Shown: positions 33,506 through 45,075 of the stretch, piece by piece
How positions within the stretch are numbered: the first letter of the stretch is position 1
How the letters are laid out: each line of letters begins with the position of its first letter
Origin: Alphaproteobacteria bacterium
GTDB taxonomy: Bacteria; Pseudomonadota; Alphaproteobacteria; GCA-2731375
Reading direction: 5' to 3'
Length of the DNA: 64,000 bases
Assembly (NCBI GenBank): GCA_021776235.1
Contig: JAJFGG010000013.1
Coordinates: forward strand, 62,001-126,000
The notes under the pieces: model-generated
Told to the model about the DNA's origin: nothing
The model's input: the letters and a program-made list of their open reading frames with translations, nothing else
Database searches by the model: none
Made by a program: the position numbers and the translations under genes

Positions 33506-34741
33506 CTAGTGGTCTTCTTTCAACATCTGGATGACAACGTCACGATAGCCGCGAATCCAGTCGCTCGCGGGCACGAAGTTATCGCCTTCAACCCGGAAGA
33601 CCCGAGCCCAGCCACCGCCCTCATGATCCAGATTCGTGAAGTTCAACGGAGGCAGAATGCCGCCCAGCTTGAAGTCCTTGATGGCCAGGAAGCCCTTTTG
33701 GACGTCAGTACCGGTGATGTCGCCGCTGCCCTTGGCCTTGACTGCCAGCTCGATGGCTTTCAAATGAACAGCCGCCGCCAGGATGCCGCGGTTGTAGTAC
33801 ACAGTTGAGGCCATCTGCTTCGGCGCGTCCTTGCCCTCCTTTTTGTAGAGGGCTTTGATCTCATCAAGGACCTTATAATTGGAACCCACACCCGCAAAGT
33901 TTAGGGCGTTGTAGCCCTGGGCCTTGGCCCAGCCACCGGCACCATTGATATCGGATTCACCCGCGCCCCAAACCAGAGATACCAGTTTTTTCAGCGAATA
34001 ACCCATACGTTTGAATTCTTTGATATGTACAGCTGGCCCCTTGCCGAAGAGATGGCTAATGACGAAATCGGCGCGGTAGCGGCGGGTGATGTCCTGCACC
34101 TGGATCTTCATTTCCACGCCTGGCGGGGGAATGGCAAATTTCTTCAGCTCAAAACCTTCGAGAACAGCCAGTTTGTCAAGAATTGGGATTGGTTCACGTC
34201 CCGCCGGATTATCATAAAAAAGATAGGCGATCTTTTTTCCCTTGATTGTGCCGCCCAACTCGGACTTGGCAAAAGTCACAGCCGCGCCTGCCTGGGACCA
34301 GTAGCTGGCCGCCATCGGGAACAGATAAGGATATTTTTCGCCATTGGCCGCAGCCGCTGTACCAAACCCCGGGCTGGTGCCTGGAATATGATCGGCATTC
34401 AGGTTAGGTGTGATTGCCTGGGTCATCGGTGTGCCCCAAAGTGCGACAACAACCGCGCCCTCTTTTTTAAACCGCTGATAAGCTTCAACAGACTGGGGAA
34501 CCTTGTACTCGGTGTCAATTTCGACCACCCGTACCTTGTTCCCCATGATGCCGCCTCTGGAATTGATCAGCTTCACATAGTCATGATAGGCAGGGCAGAG
34601 AAATACCCCCACGGTTTGCGTCGGCCCCGTGCGGTCGCACGCCATACCGACAACTATTTCCTTCGCGCCGACTGTTGTCGCCATCATCGTGGCGCTTAGA
34701 GTCAAACCGGCCATAAACAGGCCTGTTGTTAAATGTTTCAT
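33506..34741 (-). CDS. ABC transporter periplasmic substrate-binding protein (LivK/HAAT family)
   Basis: Encodes 411 aa. Signal peptide residues 1-26 (...ATTVGA). The mature part is a type I periplasmic binding fold, with KEIVVGMACDRTGPTQ at the start and INSRGGIMGNKVRVVEID following. The sequence resembles receptors for aromatic or fatty acids rather than leucine. It captures the ligand and delivers it to the LivH/LivM permease pair encoded upstream. Confidence 0.93.
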   Translation of the reverse strand: MKHLTTGLFMAGLTLSATMMATTVGAKEIVVGMACDRTGPTQTVGVFLCPAYHDYVKLINSRGGIMGNKVRVVEIDTEYKVPQSVEAYQRFKKEGAVVVALWGTPMTQAITPNLNADHIPGTSPGFGTAAAANGEKYPYLFPMAASYWSQAGAAVTFAKSELGGTIKGKKIAYLFYDNPAGREPIPILDKLAVLEGFELKKFAIPPPGVEMKIQVQDITRRYRADFVISHLFGKGPAVHIKEFKRMGYSLKKLVSLVWGAGESDINGAGGWAKAQGYNALNFAGVGSNYKVLDEIKALYKKEGKDAPKQMASTVYYNRGILAAAVHLKAIELAVKAKGSGDITGTDVQKGFLAIKDFKLGGILPPLNFTNLDHEGGGWARVFRVEGDNFVPASDWIRGYRDVVIQMLKEDH

Positions 34742-34810
34742 CCGATACCTCCCTAGTTTGGACTAAAACTTGATAGATACTTAAAGAATGCCCTCTCCTA
34801 TAACCTTAGC

Positions 34811-35878
34811 TCAATAGGAGAATGGCCAGAACCGGAAATAATTCCGGATATTTTGCCACAGCTTGGCCAAGCCATCGGGTTCCACAACAAGGAATAGGAT
34901 GATCAGGCCGCCAAAAACAATTAGGCGGAACTGGGCAATTACTTGCGCCAACGCGGCATCGTCAATGAAGATCGAACCGAACGACTCCATCAAAAGACGG
35001 ATGACAATGGGCAGCATGGTGATAAAGATTGCGCCAAAGATCGATCCCAAGATCGAACCGAGGCCGCCGATAATAACCATCGCCAAATAATCGACCGAGG
35101 TGATCAACTGGAAATTCTCGTAGTTGGCGATACCCAGATAATAGGTATACATGACGCCGCAAACGCCGGCGTAGAACGACGATACGCCAAAAGCAATCAG
35201 CTTGGTCTTAAAGACATTGATGCCAATGATTTCGGCTGCGATTTCCTGGTCACGAATAGCAATGAAAGAACGCCCGATGCGGCTGCGCATCAGGTTCAAG
35301 GCGCCGACGACGGCAATCACCGCTATCACCATTAGAAAATAGTAGAGTTCAGCCTGGTTCGCCAGTTCCTTGCCAAAAAACACCGGTCGCGGCATTTCGA
35401 TGGAGGCGGCGACGCCGCCGCTGATCGACGGCGTGTGGTTGATTATCCATTCGATAATGAACTGCGCGGCCAGGGTGGCAATGGCCAAATACAAGCCTTT
35501 GATGCGTAGGGATGGAATGCCCACCAATATGCCGATCAAGGCCGCCATTGCGCCCCCAGCAGGCACGGTCAACCAAAAAGGAAGGTCGAGCTTGGTTGCC
35601 AGATTGGCCGCCGTATAGGCGCCAACCGACATAAAGGCAGCATGACCAATCGAGATCTGACCGGTGAAGCCAACCAGTATATTCAGGCCCACGGCACCGA
35701 CCACGGCGATCGCCACTAGATTAATGATGGATAAATAATATCCGTCCAATAAAAGCGGACAGAGAATGAATAATACCGCACCGATCGCAACCATCGCATA
35801 GCGCGCAACCGGTAAGGGGTACAGGCCCATATCGGCCTGGTAGGTGGTTTTGAAATAGCCGCTTTCCCGATGGAACAT
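34811..35878 (-). CDS. Branched-chain amino acid-type ABC permease (LivM family)
   Basis: Encodes 355 aa with about 10 membrane segments. The GLNILVGFTGQISIGHAAFM motif is the LivM family signature, and the EAA-like region lies in AAEIIGINVFKTKLIAFGVSS. It starts five bases after the livH stop with a TAGG upstream. With LivH it forms the transmembrane channel. Confidence 0.93.
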   Translation of the reverse strand: MFHRESGYFKTTYQADMGLYPLPVARYAMVAIGAVLFILCPLLLDGYYLSIINLVAIAVVGAVGLNILVGFTGQISIGHAAFMSVGAYTAANLATKLDLPFWLTVPAGGAMAALIGILVGIPSLRIKGLYLAIATLAAQFIIEWIINHTPSISGGVAASIEMPRPVFFGKELANQAELYYFLMVIAVIAVVGALNLMRSRIGRSFIAIRDQEIAAEIIGINVFKTKLIAFGVSSFYAGVCGVMYTYYLGIANYENFQLITSVDYLAMVIIGGLGSILGSIFGAIFITMLPIVIRLLMESFGSIFIDDAALAQVIAQFRLIVFGGLIILFLVVEPDGLAKLWQNIRNYFRFWPFSY

Positions 35879-35882
35879 TGGC

Positions 35883-36773
35883 CTAGATCCTCTCGATAAT
35901 CGGTTTGCCAAATATTCCGTACGGCCGGATCATCAAGACAAGTATCATCAGCACATAAGGCGTAAAATCCTTGGTTCCGCCACCCACGATAGGATCCAAA
36001 TAGCCTGCGGCCAGGGCTTCACAAACGCCTATAATCAAGCCACCAACAACAACGCCTATGATCGAATCCAGTCCCCCCAGTATCACCACGGGAAACACTT
36101 TCAAGCCCAGCGCCGCCATCTGGGTGTCGACGCCGATGGCGCTGCCCCAAACCAAACCGCCCAGCAACGCCACCACGCCGGCCAGGATCCAGGCCAGCGC
36201 AAAGTAACGCTCTACGTTGATGCCCATGGCCATGGAGGTCATGTGACTATCAGCCACGGCCCGCATCGCCACGCCCTTGCGGCTTTTCATGAAGAACCAG
36301 CCGAAAATGGCCAGAAACATCACGGAGATACCGGCACCGACGACATCGATCGGAGTCATGAACAACGGCCCCCAGATCAGCGGCTCATCGGGCACGCCAA
36401 TGTTCAGTGGCTGTGTTTCGGCGCCAAAAACGAGGGGTCCCAGGCCCCGTAGCATCAACGCCAGGCCAATAGTCGCCATGATGATGGATACCACGGGGCG
36501 GCCAATCATCGGGCGCAGCACCACACGTTCCAAGGCAAAGTTGAAGACGATCATAAATAGCAGCCCGACGGCGATTGCCGCTACCATTGGAAAACCGTAG
36601 TTGGCGGCCATACCCGCTACCACGATCGCCGCGATCATGACGAATTCGCCTTGAGCGAAGTTGATCGCATCCGTCGATTTATAGATCAGGACGAAGCCAA
36701 CCGCGATCAGGGCGTACATCATGCCCGTCAATAAACCATTGATGGTTAATTCAAAAAGGAACTGCCATTCCAT
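35883..36773 (-). CDS. Branched-chain amino acid-type ABC permease (LivH family)
   Basis: Encodes 296 aa with about 8 membrane segments. NGLLTGMMYALIAVGFVLIYK and INFAQGEFVM are the typical LivH N-terminal features, and the EAA loop lies in AMGINVERYFALAW. It lies 15 bases after the acyl-CoA synthetase gene and overlaps functionally with livM. Confidence 0.94.
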   Translation of the reverse strand: MEWQFLFELTINGLLTGMMYALIAVGFVLIYKSTDAINFAQGEFVMIAAIVVAGMAANYGFPMVAAIAVGLLFMIVFNFALERVVLRPMIGRPVVSIIMATIGLALMLRGLGPLVFGAETQPLNIGVPDEPLIWGPLFMTPIDVVGAGISVMFLAIFGWFFMKSRKGVAMRAVADSHMTSMAMGINVERYFALAWILAGVVALLGGLVWGSAIGVDTQMAALGLKVFPVVILGGLDSIIGVVVGGLIIGVCEALAAGYLDPIVGGGTKDFTPYVLMILVLMIRPYGIFGKPIIERI

Positions 36774-36787
36774 AACGTACTATTCTC

Positions 36788-38686
36788 CTAGGCCGCGTCC
36801 TGGATCGTCATGCGAGAATCAACGTGGGCTCCGCTGCCGTCTTCAAAGGTGACAGCCAAGCGCAATTCAACTTCATTTTGGCCGCCATAAAACGCCTCAA
36901 TTACCGGGCCGTATTTCTCCGCGATAAGGCCACGGCGTAATTTGCGGGTGCGGGTTATCTCGTTGTCGTCGGCGTCTAGGTCTTTGCTCAGTAGCAGGAA
37001 CCGTTTGATGCGTGAAACCTCCGGCAGGCCATGGTTGATTTTTCGGACCTCATCGCTGATTAGCGCCACGACTTCCGGCTTCTGGCTCAGATCCATATAG
37101 TTAGTGTACGGCAAGCCCTGACCTTCGGCCCATTTGCCCACCGTCTCAAAATCGATCGCCACCATTGCGGAGATAAAGGGATGACCGTCGCCGAATGACA
37201 CTGCTTCATTGATAAATGGACTGAATTTCAGTTTCAGTTCAACAAACTGCGGGGCAAAAGGCGTGCCGTCGCCCAGTCTACCCACATCCTTGGCCCGGTC
37301 GATGACCACCAGATGGCCCTGTTCATTCAATACGCCGGCATCCCCGGTGCGGAACCAGCCGTCTTCCGACATTGCCTCGGCGGTTTTTTCTTCCTGTTGG
37401 AAATAGCCCGCAAAAACGCCGTCGCTCTTAACTTGAACCTCACCATCGTCGGCGATCCGCACCTCAATACCGGCACATGGTGCCCCGACCGTATCGGGGC
37501 TGGCCTGATCATCTGGTTGCAGGCTGACAAGACCGGCCACTTCAGTCATGCCATAAACCTGCTTCAGGTTGATGCCAAGGCCGCGGAAAAAGCGGAAGGT
37601 ATCCGGCCCCATAGGCGCCCCGCCCGTATAACACCACCGCGCCCGGCGCAGACCAAGCTGATCGCGCACTGGGCCATAGACCATGAACTCTCCTAGCGTG
37701 CCCGCCAGACGAAGGCCCAGTGGAATAGCCTTGCCGTCAAATTTCAGTTCCTCGATACGCCGTGCAACACCACTGAAATAGCCAAAGATCATTCGCTTCA
37801 GGCGTGTCGCATCAGCACCCTTCAACTGTAGATTGGAAAGCATGCCCTCCCATATGGCGGGGGGCGCGATAATACCCGTGGGACCCAATTCGCGCAGATC
37901 GCGCATTACCGTTGAAGGTTGTTCCGGGCAATTATTGGTCGCCCCCACCAGAAGGCTAATGACCAAACCATAGACCGTATCACCAACCCAGGCCATGGGT
38001 AGGTATGCGAGAAAATCATCACTGGCGCGAACCTCCTCGTTTGCGGCGAAGATGCGCCCACAAGACAACAAATTGTCGTGGGTCAGCATCACGCCTTTCG
38101 GATCGCCCGTGGTCCCGGAGGTATAGCAGATCAAGGCCACATCACTGGCTGTGCCTTTGCCTACCTCGGCATCAAAATAACCGGCATTGGCGCTATCGAA
38201 TGACCGCCCAGCGGCCTGCACCTCGGAATAGGGCTTCAAGTAATCCTCGTCGTAGCCCGTCATGCCACGATTGTCGCAATAGATCAGCCATTGCAGGCCG
38301 GGCAATTCATCCTTGATTGAGATGATCTTATCGACCTGCTCCTGATTCTCGGCAACGATCACTTTGGCTTCCGAATGGCGCAGTACGAACGCCAGTTCCT
38401 TGGCGATGGCATCCTGATAGACCGGCACCGCCATTCCACCCATGCACTGGGCCGCCACTTGCGCCCAATACAATCGGGGCAGGTTTGTGCCGATAATGCC
38501 CAGCTTGTCCTCGCGCCCGAAGCCCAACGACGCCAGGCCCAGCGAGAATTCACGCACCTGGTTCGCATATTGAGCCCAGTTGTAGGTCTTCCAAATACCA
38601 AGTTCCTTCAACCGAATGGCCGGTTCGCCAGCCATTTCGACGGCATTTCTAAGCATATACTCCGGTAATGTCGCTAGTTCAGCCAT
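36788..38686 (-). CDS. Long-chain acyl-CoA synthetase-like ligase (FadD15-type)
   Basis: Encodes 632 aa. ANL motifs are ICYTSGTTGDPKGVMLTHDN, YGMTEVAGLVS, GWFRTGDAG and a C-terminal TRTRKLRR holding the catalytic Lys. The length and the RAKD/FISAMVAIDF layout match the bacterial long-chain group. Its placement between livG and livH is characteristic of alphaproteobacterial transporter operons for aromatic or fatty acids. It would convert the imported acid to its CoA thioester, trapping it. Confidence 0.9.
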   Translation of the reverse strand: MAELATLPEYMLRNAVEMAGEPAIRLKELGIWKTYNWAQYANQVREFSLGLASLGFGREDKLGIIGTNLPRLYWAQVAAQCMGGMAVPVYQDAIAKELAFVLRHSEAKVIVAENQEQVDKIISIKDELPGLQWLIYCDNRGMTGYDEDYLKPYSEVQAAGRSFDSANAGYFDAEVGKGTASDVALICYTSGTTGDPKGVMLTHDNLLSCGRIFAANEEVRASDDFLAYLPMAWVGDTVYGLVISLLVGATNNCPEQPSTVMRDLRELGPTGIIAPPAIWEGMLSNLQLKGADATRLKRMIFGYFSGVARRIEELKFDGKAIPLGLRLAGTLGEFMVYGPVRDQLGLRRARWCYTGGAPMGPDTFRFFRGLGINLKQVYGMTEVAGLVSLQPDDQASPDTVGAPCAGIEVRIADDGEVQVKSDGVFAGYFQQEEKTAEAMSEDGWFRTGDAGVLNEQGHLVVIDRAKDVGRLGDGTPFAPQFVELKLKFSPFINEAVSFGDGHPFISAMVAIDFETVGKWAEGQGLPYTNYMDLSQKPEVVALISDEVRKINHGLPEVSRIKRFLLLSKDLDADDNEITRTRKLRRGLIAEKYGPVIEAFYGGQNEVELRLAVTFEDGSGAHVDSRMTIQDAA

Positions 38687-38690
38687 GGCC

Positions 38691-39497
38691 TCAAGCAACC
38701 TCTTTGTGATCAGTGCTGCCCAGATAGGCCTCGATCACCCGATGATCGGCCCGTACTTCGTCCGGCGTACCCTGGGAAATTTTCTCGCCCATATCCATCA
38801 CCATCACATGGTCCGAGATATCCATTACCACGCCCATGTCATGTTCGATCAATGCAATGGTCGTCCCCCATTCCTGGTTCACGTCCAGAACGTAGCGGAC
38901 CATGTCTTCTTTTTCTTCCTGGTTCATGCCTGCCATGGGTTCATCCAGCAGCAACAGGCTGGGCTCGGCTGCCAGCGCGCGGCCCAATTCGACCCGCTTT
39001 TGCAGGCCGTAGGCCAGCGCACCCGAGGGCGTCTTGCGCAGATCGGTCAACTTTAAGAACTCGATGATCTGTTCAACCTTCTCCCGATGCGCCACCTCTT
39101 CGCGCCGGGCCGGCCCCCAGTACAGAAAAGACGATAATACGCCGCTTTTCATCAGCACATGGCGGCCCATCATCAGATTGTCCAATACGGTCATGCCGCG
39201 GAACAGAGCAATATTCTGGAACGTCCGGGCAATACCCAAGGCGGCTATTTCCGATGGCCCGGTGGTGCTGATGTCGTGGCCTTCGAAATGGATGCTGCCT
39301 TCATCCGGGTGATAAAAACCCGAAATCATGTTCAGCAGGGTTGTTTTGCCGGCGCCGTTTGGGCCGATGATGGCAAATATCTCGCCCTCCTGGACATCCG
39401 CGCTGACATTTGACACCGCACGAACGCCGCCGAAATTTTTCGCCGCGCCCTGGATCTTCAGTTTAACGCCGCCGCCGGAGCCAGCCGTATCGTTCAT
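38691..39497 (-). CDS. Branched-chain amino acid-type ABC transporter ATPase (LivG family)
   Basis: Encodes 268 aa. Walker A GPNGAGKTTL, signature YGLQKRVELGRAL (a non-standard LSGGQ), Walker B LLLLDEPMAGMN. LivG members carry a longer helical domain than LivF, visible here. First gene of the operon. The start at 39497 has AAGGA ten bases upstream; the frame to 39545 extends into the promoter. It ends five bases before the ligase start. Confidence 0.93.
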   Translation of the reverse strand: MNDTAGSGGGVKLKIQGAAKNFGGVRAVSNVSADVQEGEIFAIIGPNGAGKTTLLNMISGFYHPDEGSIHFEGHDISTTGPSEIAALGIARTFQNIALFRGMTVLDNLMMGRHVLMKSGVLSSFLYWGPARREEVAHREKVEQIIEFLKLTDLRKTPSGALAYGLQKRVELGRALAAEPSLLLLDEPMAGMNQEEKEDMVRYVLDVNQEWGTTIALIEHDMGVVMDISDHVMVMDMGEKISQGTPDEVRADHRVIEAYLGSTDHKEVA

Positions 39498-39572
39498 GCC
39501 ACCGCCATCCTTATATATGCAAAGGCACCCCCGCCCCGCCCGCAACCGGAGGTTCGGTCAGGTTGAATTGTT

Positions 39573-39594
39573 CGGGTACGGAGATCCGTACCCG
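39573..39594. promoter_or_regulatory. Perfect 22-base palindrome upstream of the transporter operon
   Basis: CGGGTACGGA (39573-39582) is the exact reverse complement of TCCGTACCCG (39585-39594), separated by GA. It sits 76 bases before the livG start in the 369-base region 39498-39866, which otherwise holds no gene I can see. The geometry suits a dimeric repressor such as a TetR-family protein. Confidence 0.6.
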
Positions 39595-39866
39595 GCGAAA
39601 TCCTCATTCGAGGCAAACATTCAAACTTCATATTGGGAAATCCACACCGCCGATCCCTGTACAACGCGCTACGCTGTTCACCTCATACCGTCGCAGACCG
39701 CAATCGAACGCCGCTGCAAATTAGTCACAAGGTACACTGAACCATGCGCCGGTTTTCCGGCTTATCGGGCCCAATTATGCATAACGCTGGCGATAGTAAA
39801 GCGGTTGGCGGCAGCTCCGTCAAGCGCCCCTTGCCCTTGACTCTTGGCCCCCGATGTCCCTTGGGC

Positions 39867-40646
39867 TCAACCGCGGGCGCCAATGCCGCCGTCGATGGTC
39901 AGGACCACACCGCTGATATAACTGGCCCGGGCCGAGGCCGCGAAGACCACCAGGTCGGCACATTCCTCCGCCCTTGCGGCCCGGCCCATGGGCCAATTCG
40001 CGGTCAATTCGCGCCAACGTTCGGGGTCGCCGAATTCGGTTTCCGCGCGGGTCCGCAACAGGGTCGTAATACGGTCCGTCTCCACCGGACCGGGATTAAC
40101 GGCCAGCACCCGAACACCGTTGTCAAGCGAGGTGGAGCCGATAGCCCTGGTAAATGCCATCAGCGACGCGTTGCCGGCCGAACCGGCGACATAGTTGGCA
40201 TCGGGCTTTTCGCCGGCCAGGCCAATCACGTTGACAATCACGCCGCCGCCGCGCGCGGTCATGGCGCCCAGATATTGGCGGGTCATATTGATATAACCGA
40301 AGACCTTCAAATCCCAGGCCTCACGCCAGCGGGCTTCGTCAATGGCGGCGACATCGCCGCCGGGAATTGCGCCGGCATTGTTGACCAGAATATCAATATC
40401 GCCCACGGCCGCAGCCAACGCCGCAACGTTGCCTTGCAGCGACAGATCCATGGGATGCACGGTTACGGCAACCCCATGGGCCTGTTCAATGATGCCCTTG
40501 GCCGCCCGCAGATCATCCCCCGTGCGCGAGGTCAGATGCAAATCGCAGCCCTCGGCCGCGAAACCCTTGGCCACCGCCAGGCCGATGCCCTTGGAGCCGC
40601 CGGTAATCAGGGCGGTTTTCCCGCGCAATTCCAGGTCCATTTTCAT
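39867..40646 (-). CDS. Atypical SDR-fold protein lacking the catalytic Ser and Lys
   Basis: Encodes 259 aa. The cofactor motif TGGSKGIG (15-22) and NNAG (89-92) are intact. The active-site motif reads Tyr152-Val-Ala-Gly-Ser156, so Ser replaces the usual Lys, and the catalytic Ser region reads NVIGLAG. The loop between them is about three residues shorter than normal. I recall related sequences with YxAGxAGNA, so this may be a subfamily with an altered mechanism or a non-catalytic NAD-binding role. An ATG at 40640 is an alternative start. Divergent from acnA. Confidence 0.85.
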   Translation of the reverse strand: MKMDLELRGKTALITGGSKGIGLAVAKGFAAEGCDLHLTSRTGDDLRAAKGIIEQAHGVAVTVHPMDLSLQGNVAALAAAVGDIDILVNNAGAIPGGDVAAIDEARWREAWDLKVFGYINMTRQYLGAMTARGGGVIVNVIGLAGEKPDANYVAGSAGNASLMAFTRAIGSTSLDNGVRVLAVNPGPVETDRITTLLRTRAETEFGDPERWRELTANWPMGRAARAEECADLVVFAASARASYISGVVLTIDGGIGARG

Positions 40647-40869
40647 CCTCGCCCTTTATTTATCGCGCTAACCTATGTCCTTGGCCCGGCTTCCACCAGA
40701 GGAGATCACGCCGCCGCAAACAGTTGCTAGTGATTTCTGTGCGGAAAGGCGCTATGAAGCGGCCAGTAAGATTCAAATGCGGCCTGGGGCAGGTCGCGCC
40801 GCCGGCACACCGCGCCGCGCGCCGCCTCGGAGTTTCACAGTATCGTTATTCATATCAAGGAGACTGGCC

Positions 40870-43563
<2,694 letters not shown>

Positions 43564-43565
43564 TA

Positions 43566-43590
43566 CCAACGAGCGCTGATAGAGGCCGAT
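43566..43590 (+). repeat. 25-base short repeat, copy 1 (second copy 47647-47671)
   Basis: CCAACGAGCGCTGATAGAG and the following six bases match the sequence at 47647-47671 at 22 of 25 positions, same orientation. This copy lies three bases after the acnA stop. Origin and role unknown. Confidence 0.4.
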
Positions 43591-43685
43591 TTCGGGCCTA
43601 TATTGCCGGGTCGGCGGGTGCCGGGGACGGACGCTCACCGACAATTGACTTTCCGGTGATGTGATCGGCGACTAAATTCCGTCGC

Positions 43686-44477
43686 ATGAAAACCCTGCCT
43701 TTGAATATCGTGGTCTGTTTGCCACGGGCTTTGTTGCGCCGCGTTGCGGTGGTGCTGACAAGCCTTGCACTGCTGTCAATCGCTGCTCCCCAGGTTGCCC
43801 TGGCAGACCCGGGCAAATCGCCGGTCGTGGTGGAATTGTATACCTCTCAGGGCTGCAATTCCTGTCCGCCGGCGGATCTGTTGCTGGGCAAGCTGGCGGC
43901 GCGGGAGGATATTATCGCCCTGACATTCAATGTGGATTACTGGGACTATCTGGGCTGGAAGGATACCCTGGCTCAGGCTGCGCATACGGAACGGCAACGC
44001 CATTATGCCGTATCGTTCCGCAGCCGCAACGTCTATACGCCGCAGATGGTTATCGGGGGCCGGCAGCACGCCGTGGGCTCCGACGCGGCGGCGGTGGCGG
44101 CGGCGATCGAAGCGGAACAACGACACCAGGGCAGCAGGGAAGACGCTGCGCCGGGATTGCGGATTGAACATAAGGATGGCCGCATTCTGGTCACCCTGGG
44201 CGCGGCCCCGAATAAGCGCGCCGATGCCACCGTATGGCTGGTGCGCTATGACCAGCGCCGTGACGTGCCCATTCAGCGCGGCGAAAACGCCGGCAACAAG
44301 TTGAGCTATTTTAACGTCGCGCGGGATATGCGCTCTTTGGGCCAGTGGCGGGGCCAGGCCATGCAGTTGGATTTGAGCCGGGCCGAACTGTCGGAAGGCG
44401 GCCGGGATGGCTGTGCCATCATCGTGCAAAAAGGCCCCGTGGGGCCCATATTGGCGGCCGCCCGGATTATCTTCTAG
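43686..44477 (+). CDS. DUF1223 thioredoxin-fold protein
   Basis: Encodes 263 aa with a signal peptide (about 1-40, ...APQVALA). The DUF1223 domain begins VVVELYTSQGCNSCPPAD and contains NVDYWDYLGWKD, typical of this family. The CNSC pair resembles a thioredoxin redox motif. Periplasmic; the function is not established. A dispersed repeat begins at its stop codon. Confidence 0.88.
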   Translation: MKTLPLNIVVCLPRALLRRVAVVLTSLALLSIAAPQVALADPGKSPVVVELYTSQGCNSCPPADLLLGKLAAREDIIALTFNVDYWDYLGWKDTLAQAAHTERQRHYAVSFRSRNVYTPQMVIGGRQHAVGSDAAAVAAAIEAEQRHQGSREDAAPGLRIEHKDGRILVTLGAAPNKRADATVWLVRYDQRRDVPIQRGENAGNKLSYFNVARDMRSLGQWRGQAMQLDLSRAELSEGGRDGCAIIVQKGPVGPILAAARIIF

Positions 44478-44621
44478 ACCAGTTTCGATATTCATCGAAT
44501 CAGGTCTAGCTATTGTCGCTCACGCTCGCGCGCCAAAGCGCACCGCTCCGCGAGGGCAGCGCATTGGCGCCGGGCCGCCGTCGCGGCCTGGATTGCGTAA
44601 TTCGAAATCGAATTCGGACTA
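44474..44621. repeat. Dispersed palindromic intergenic repeat, copy B (about 148 bp)
   Basis: The left hairpin has nested arms CTAGACC (44474-44480) / GGTCTAG (44503-44509) and TTCGAT / ATCGAA. The right palindrome AATTCGA-AA-TCGAATT is at 44599-44614. The core shares GCGCCGGGCCGCCGTCGCGG with copy A (24605-24746), with two indels between them. It lies between convergent genes and begins within the upstream stop codon. Confidence 0.85.
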
Positions 44622-44666
44622 AAGCAACGCCTTAAACCACTTTGGCCACTTCGGTTGTTTGTCCCA

Positions 44667-45062
44667 TCAGGCCAGGACCGCGTCTATGGCCGCCACGACC
44701 TCCTCGATCTTCATATCGGCGGTAAAGACGCCTTTGACGCCGGCATCCTTCAAGGCGGCCTGGTCATCGGCGGGAATGGTGCCGCCCACGAATAGAGGTA
44801 TGGCGCCGCCGTCCAGCGCCTGCAGCTGCCGCACCGTTTCCGCCACCAGTTCCAGATGGCTGCCCGACAGGATGGACAGGCCCACGGCGTCCACATCCTC
44901 CTCCACAGCCACGTTGGCAATGAAATCGGGGGCTTTGCGCAGGCCGGTATAGATCACTTCGGCCCCCGCATCACGCAGGGCCAGAGCAATCACCTTGGCC
45001 CCCACGTCGTGACCATCCAGGCCCGGTTTGGCGATCAGAATGCGCTTTCCCATCAGGCTCAT
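44667..45062 (-). CDS. B12-binding small subunit of a methylmalonyl-CoA-type mutase
   Basis: Encodes 131 aa. The cobalamin signature Asp16-x-His18-x-x-Gly21 (GLDGHDVGAK) supplies the lower-axial His, and GLSILSGSH and the GGTIP loop follow. It is the free-standing C-terminal domain of MCM-type mutases, forming a complex with the large subunit encoded just upstream. Start ATG 45062 lacks a strong Shine-Dalgarno, and coupling to the upstream gene (stop at 45076) is likely. Confidence 0.93.
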   Translation of the reverse strand: MSLMGKRILIAKPGLDGHDVGAKVIALALRDAGAEVIYTGLRKAPDFIANVAVEEDVDAVGLSILSGSHLELVAETVRQLQALDGGAIPLFVGGTIPADDQAALKDAGVKGVFTADMKIEEVVAAIDAVLA

Positions 45063-45075
45063 GTGGCCGGTCCAC

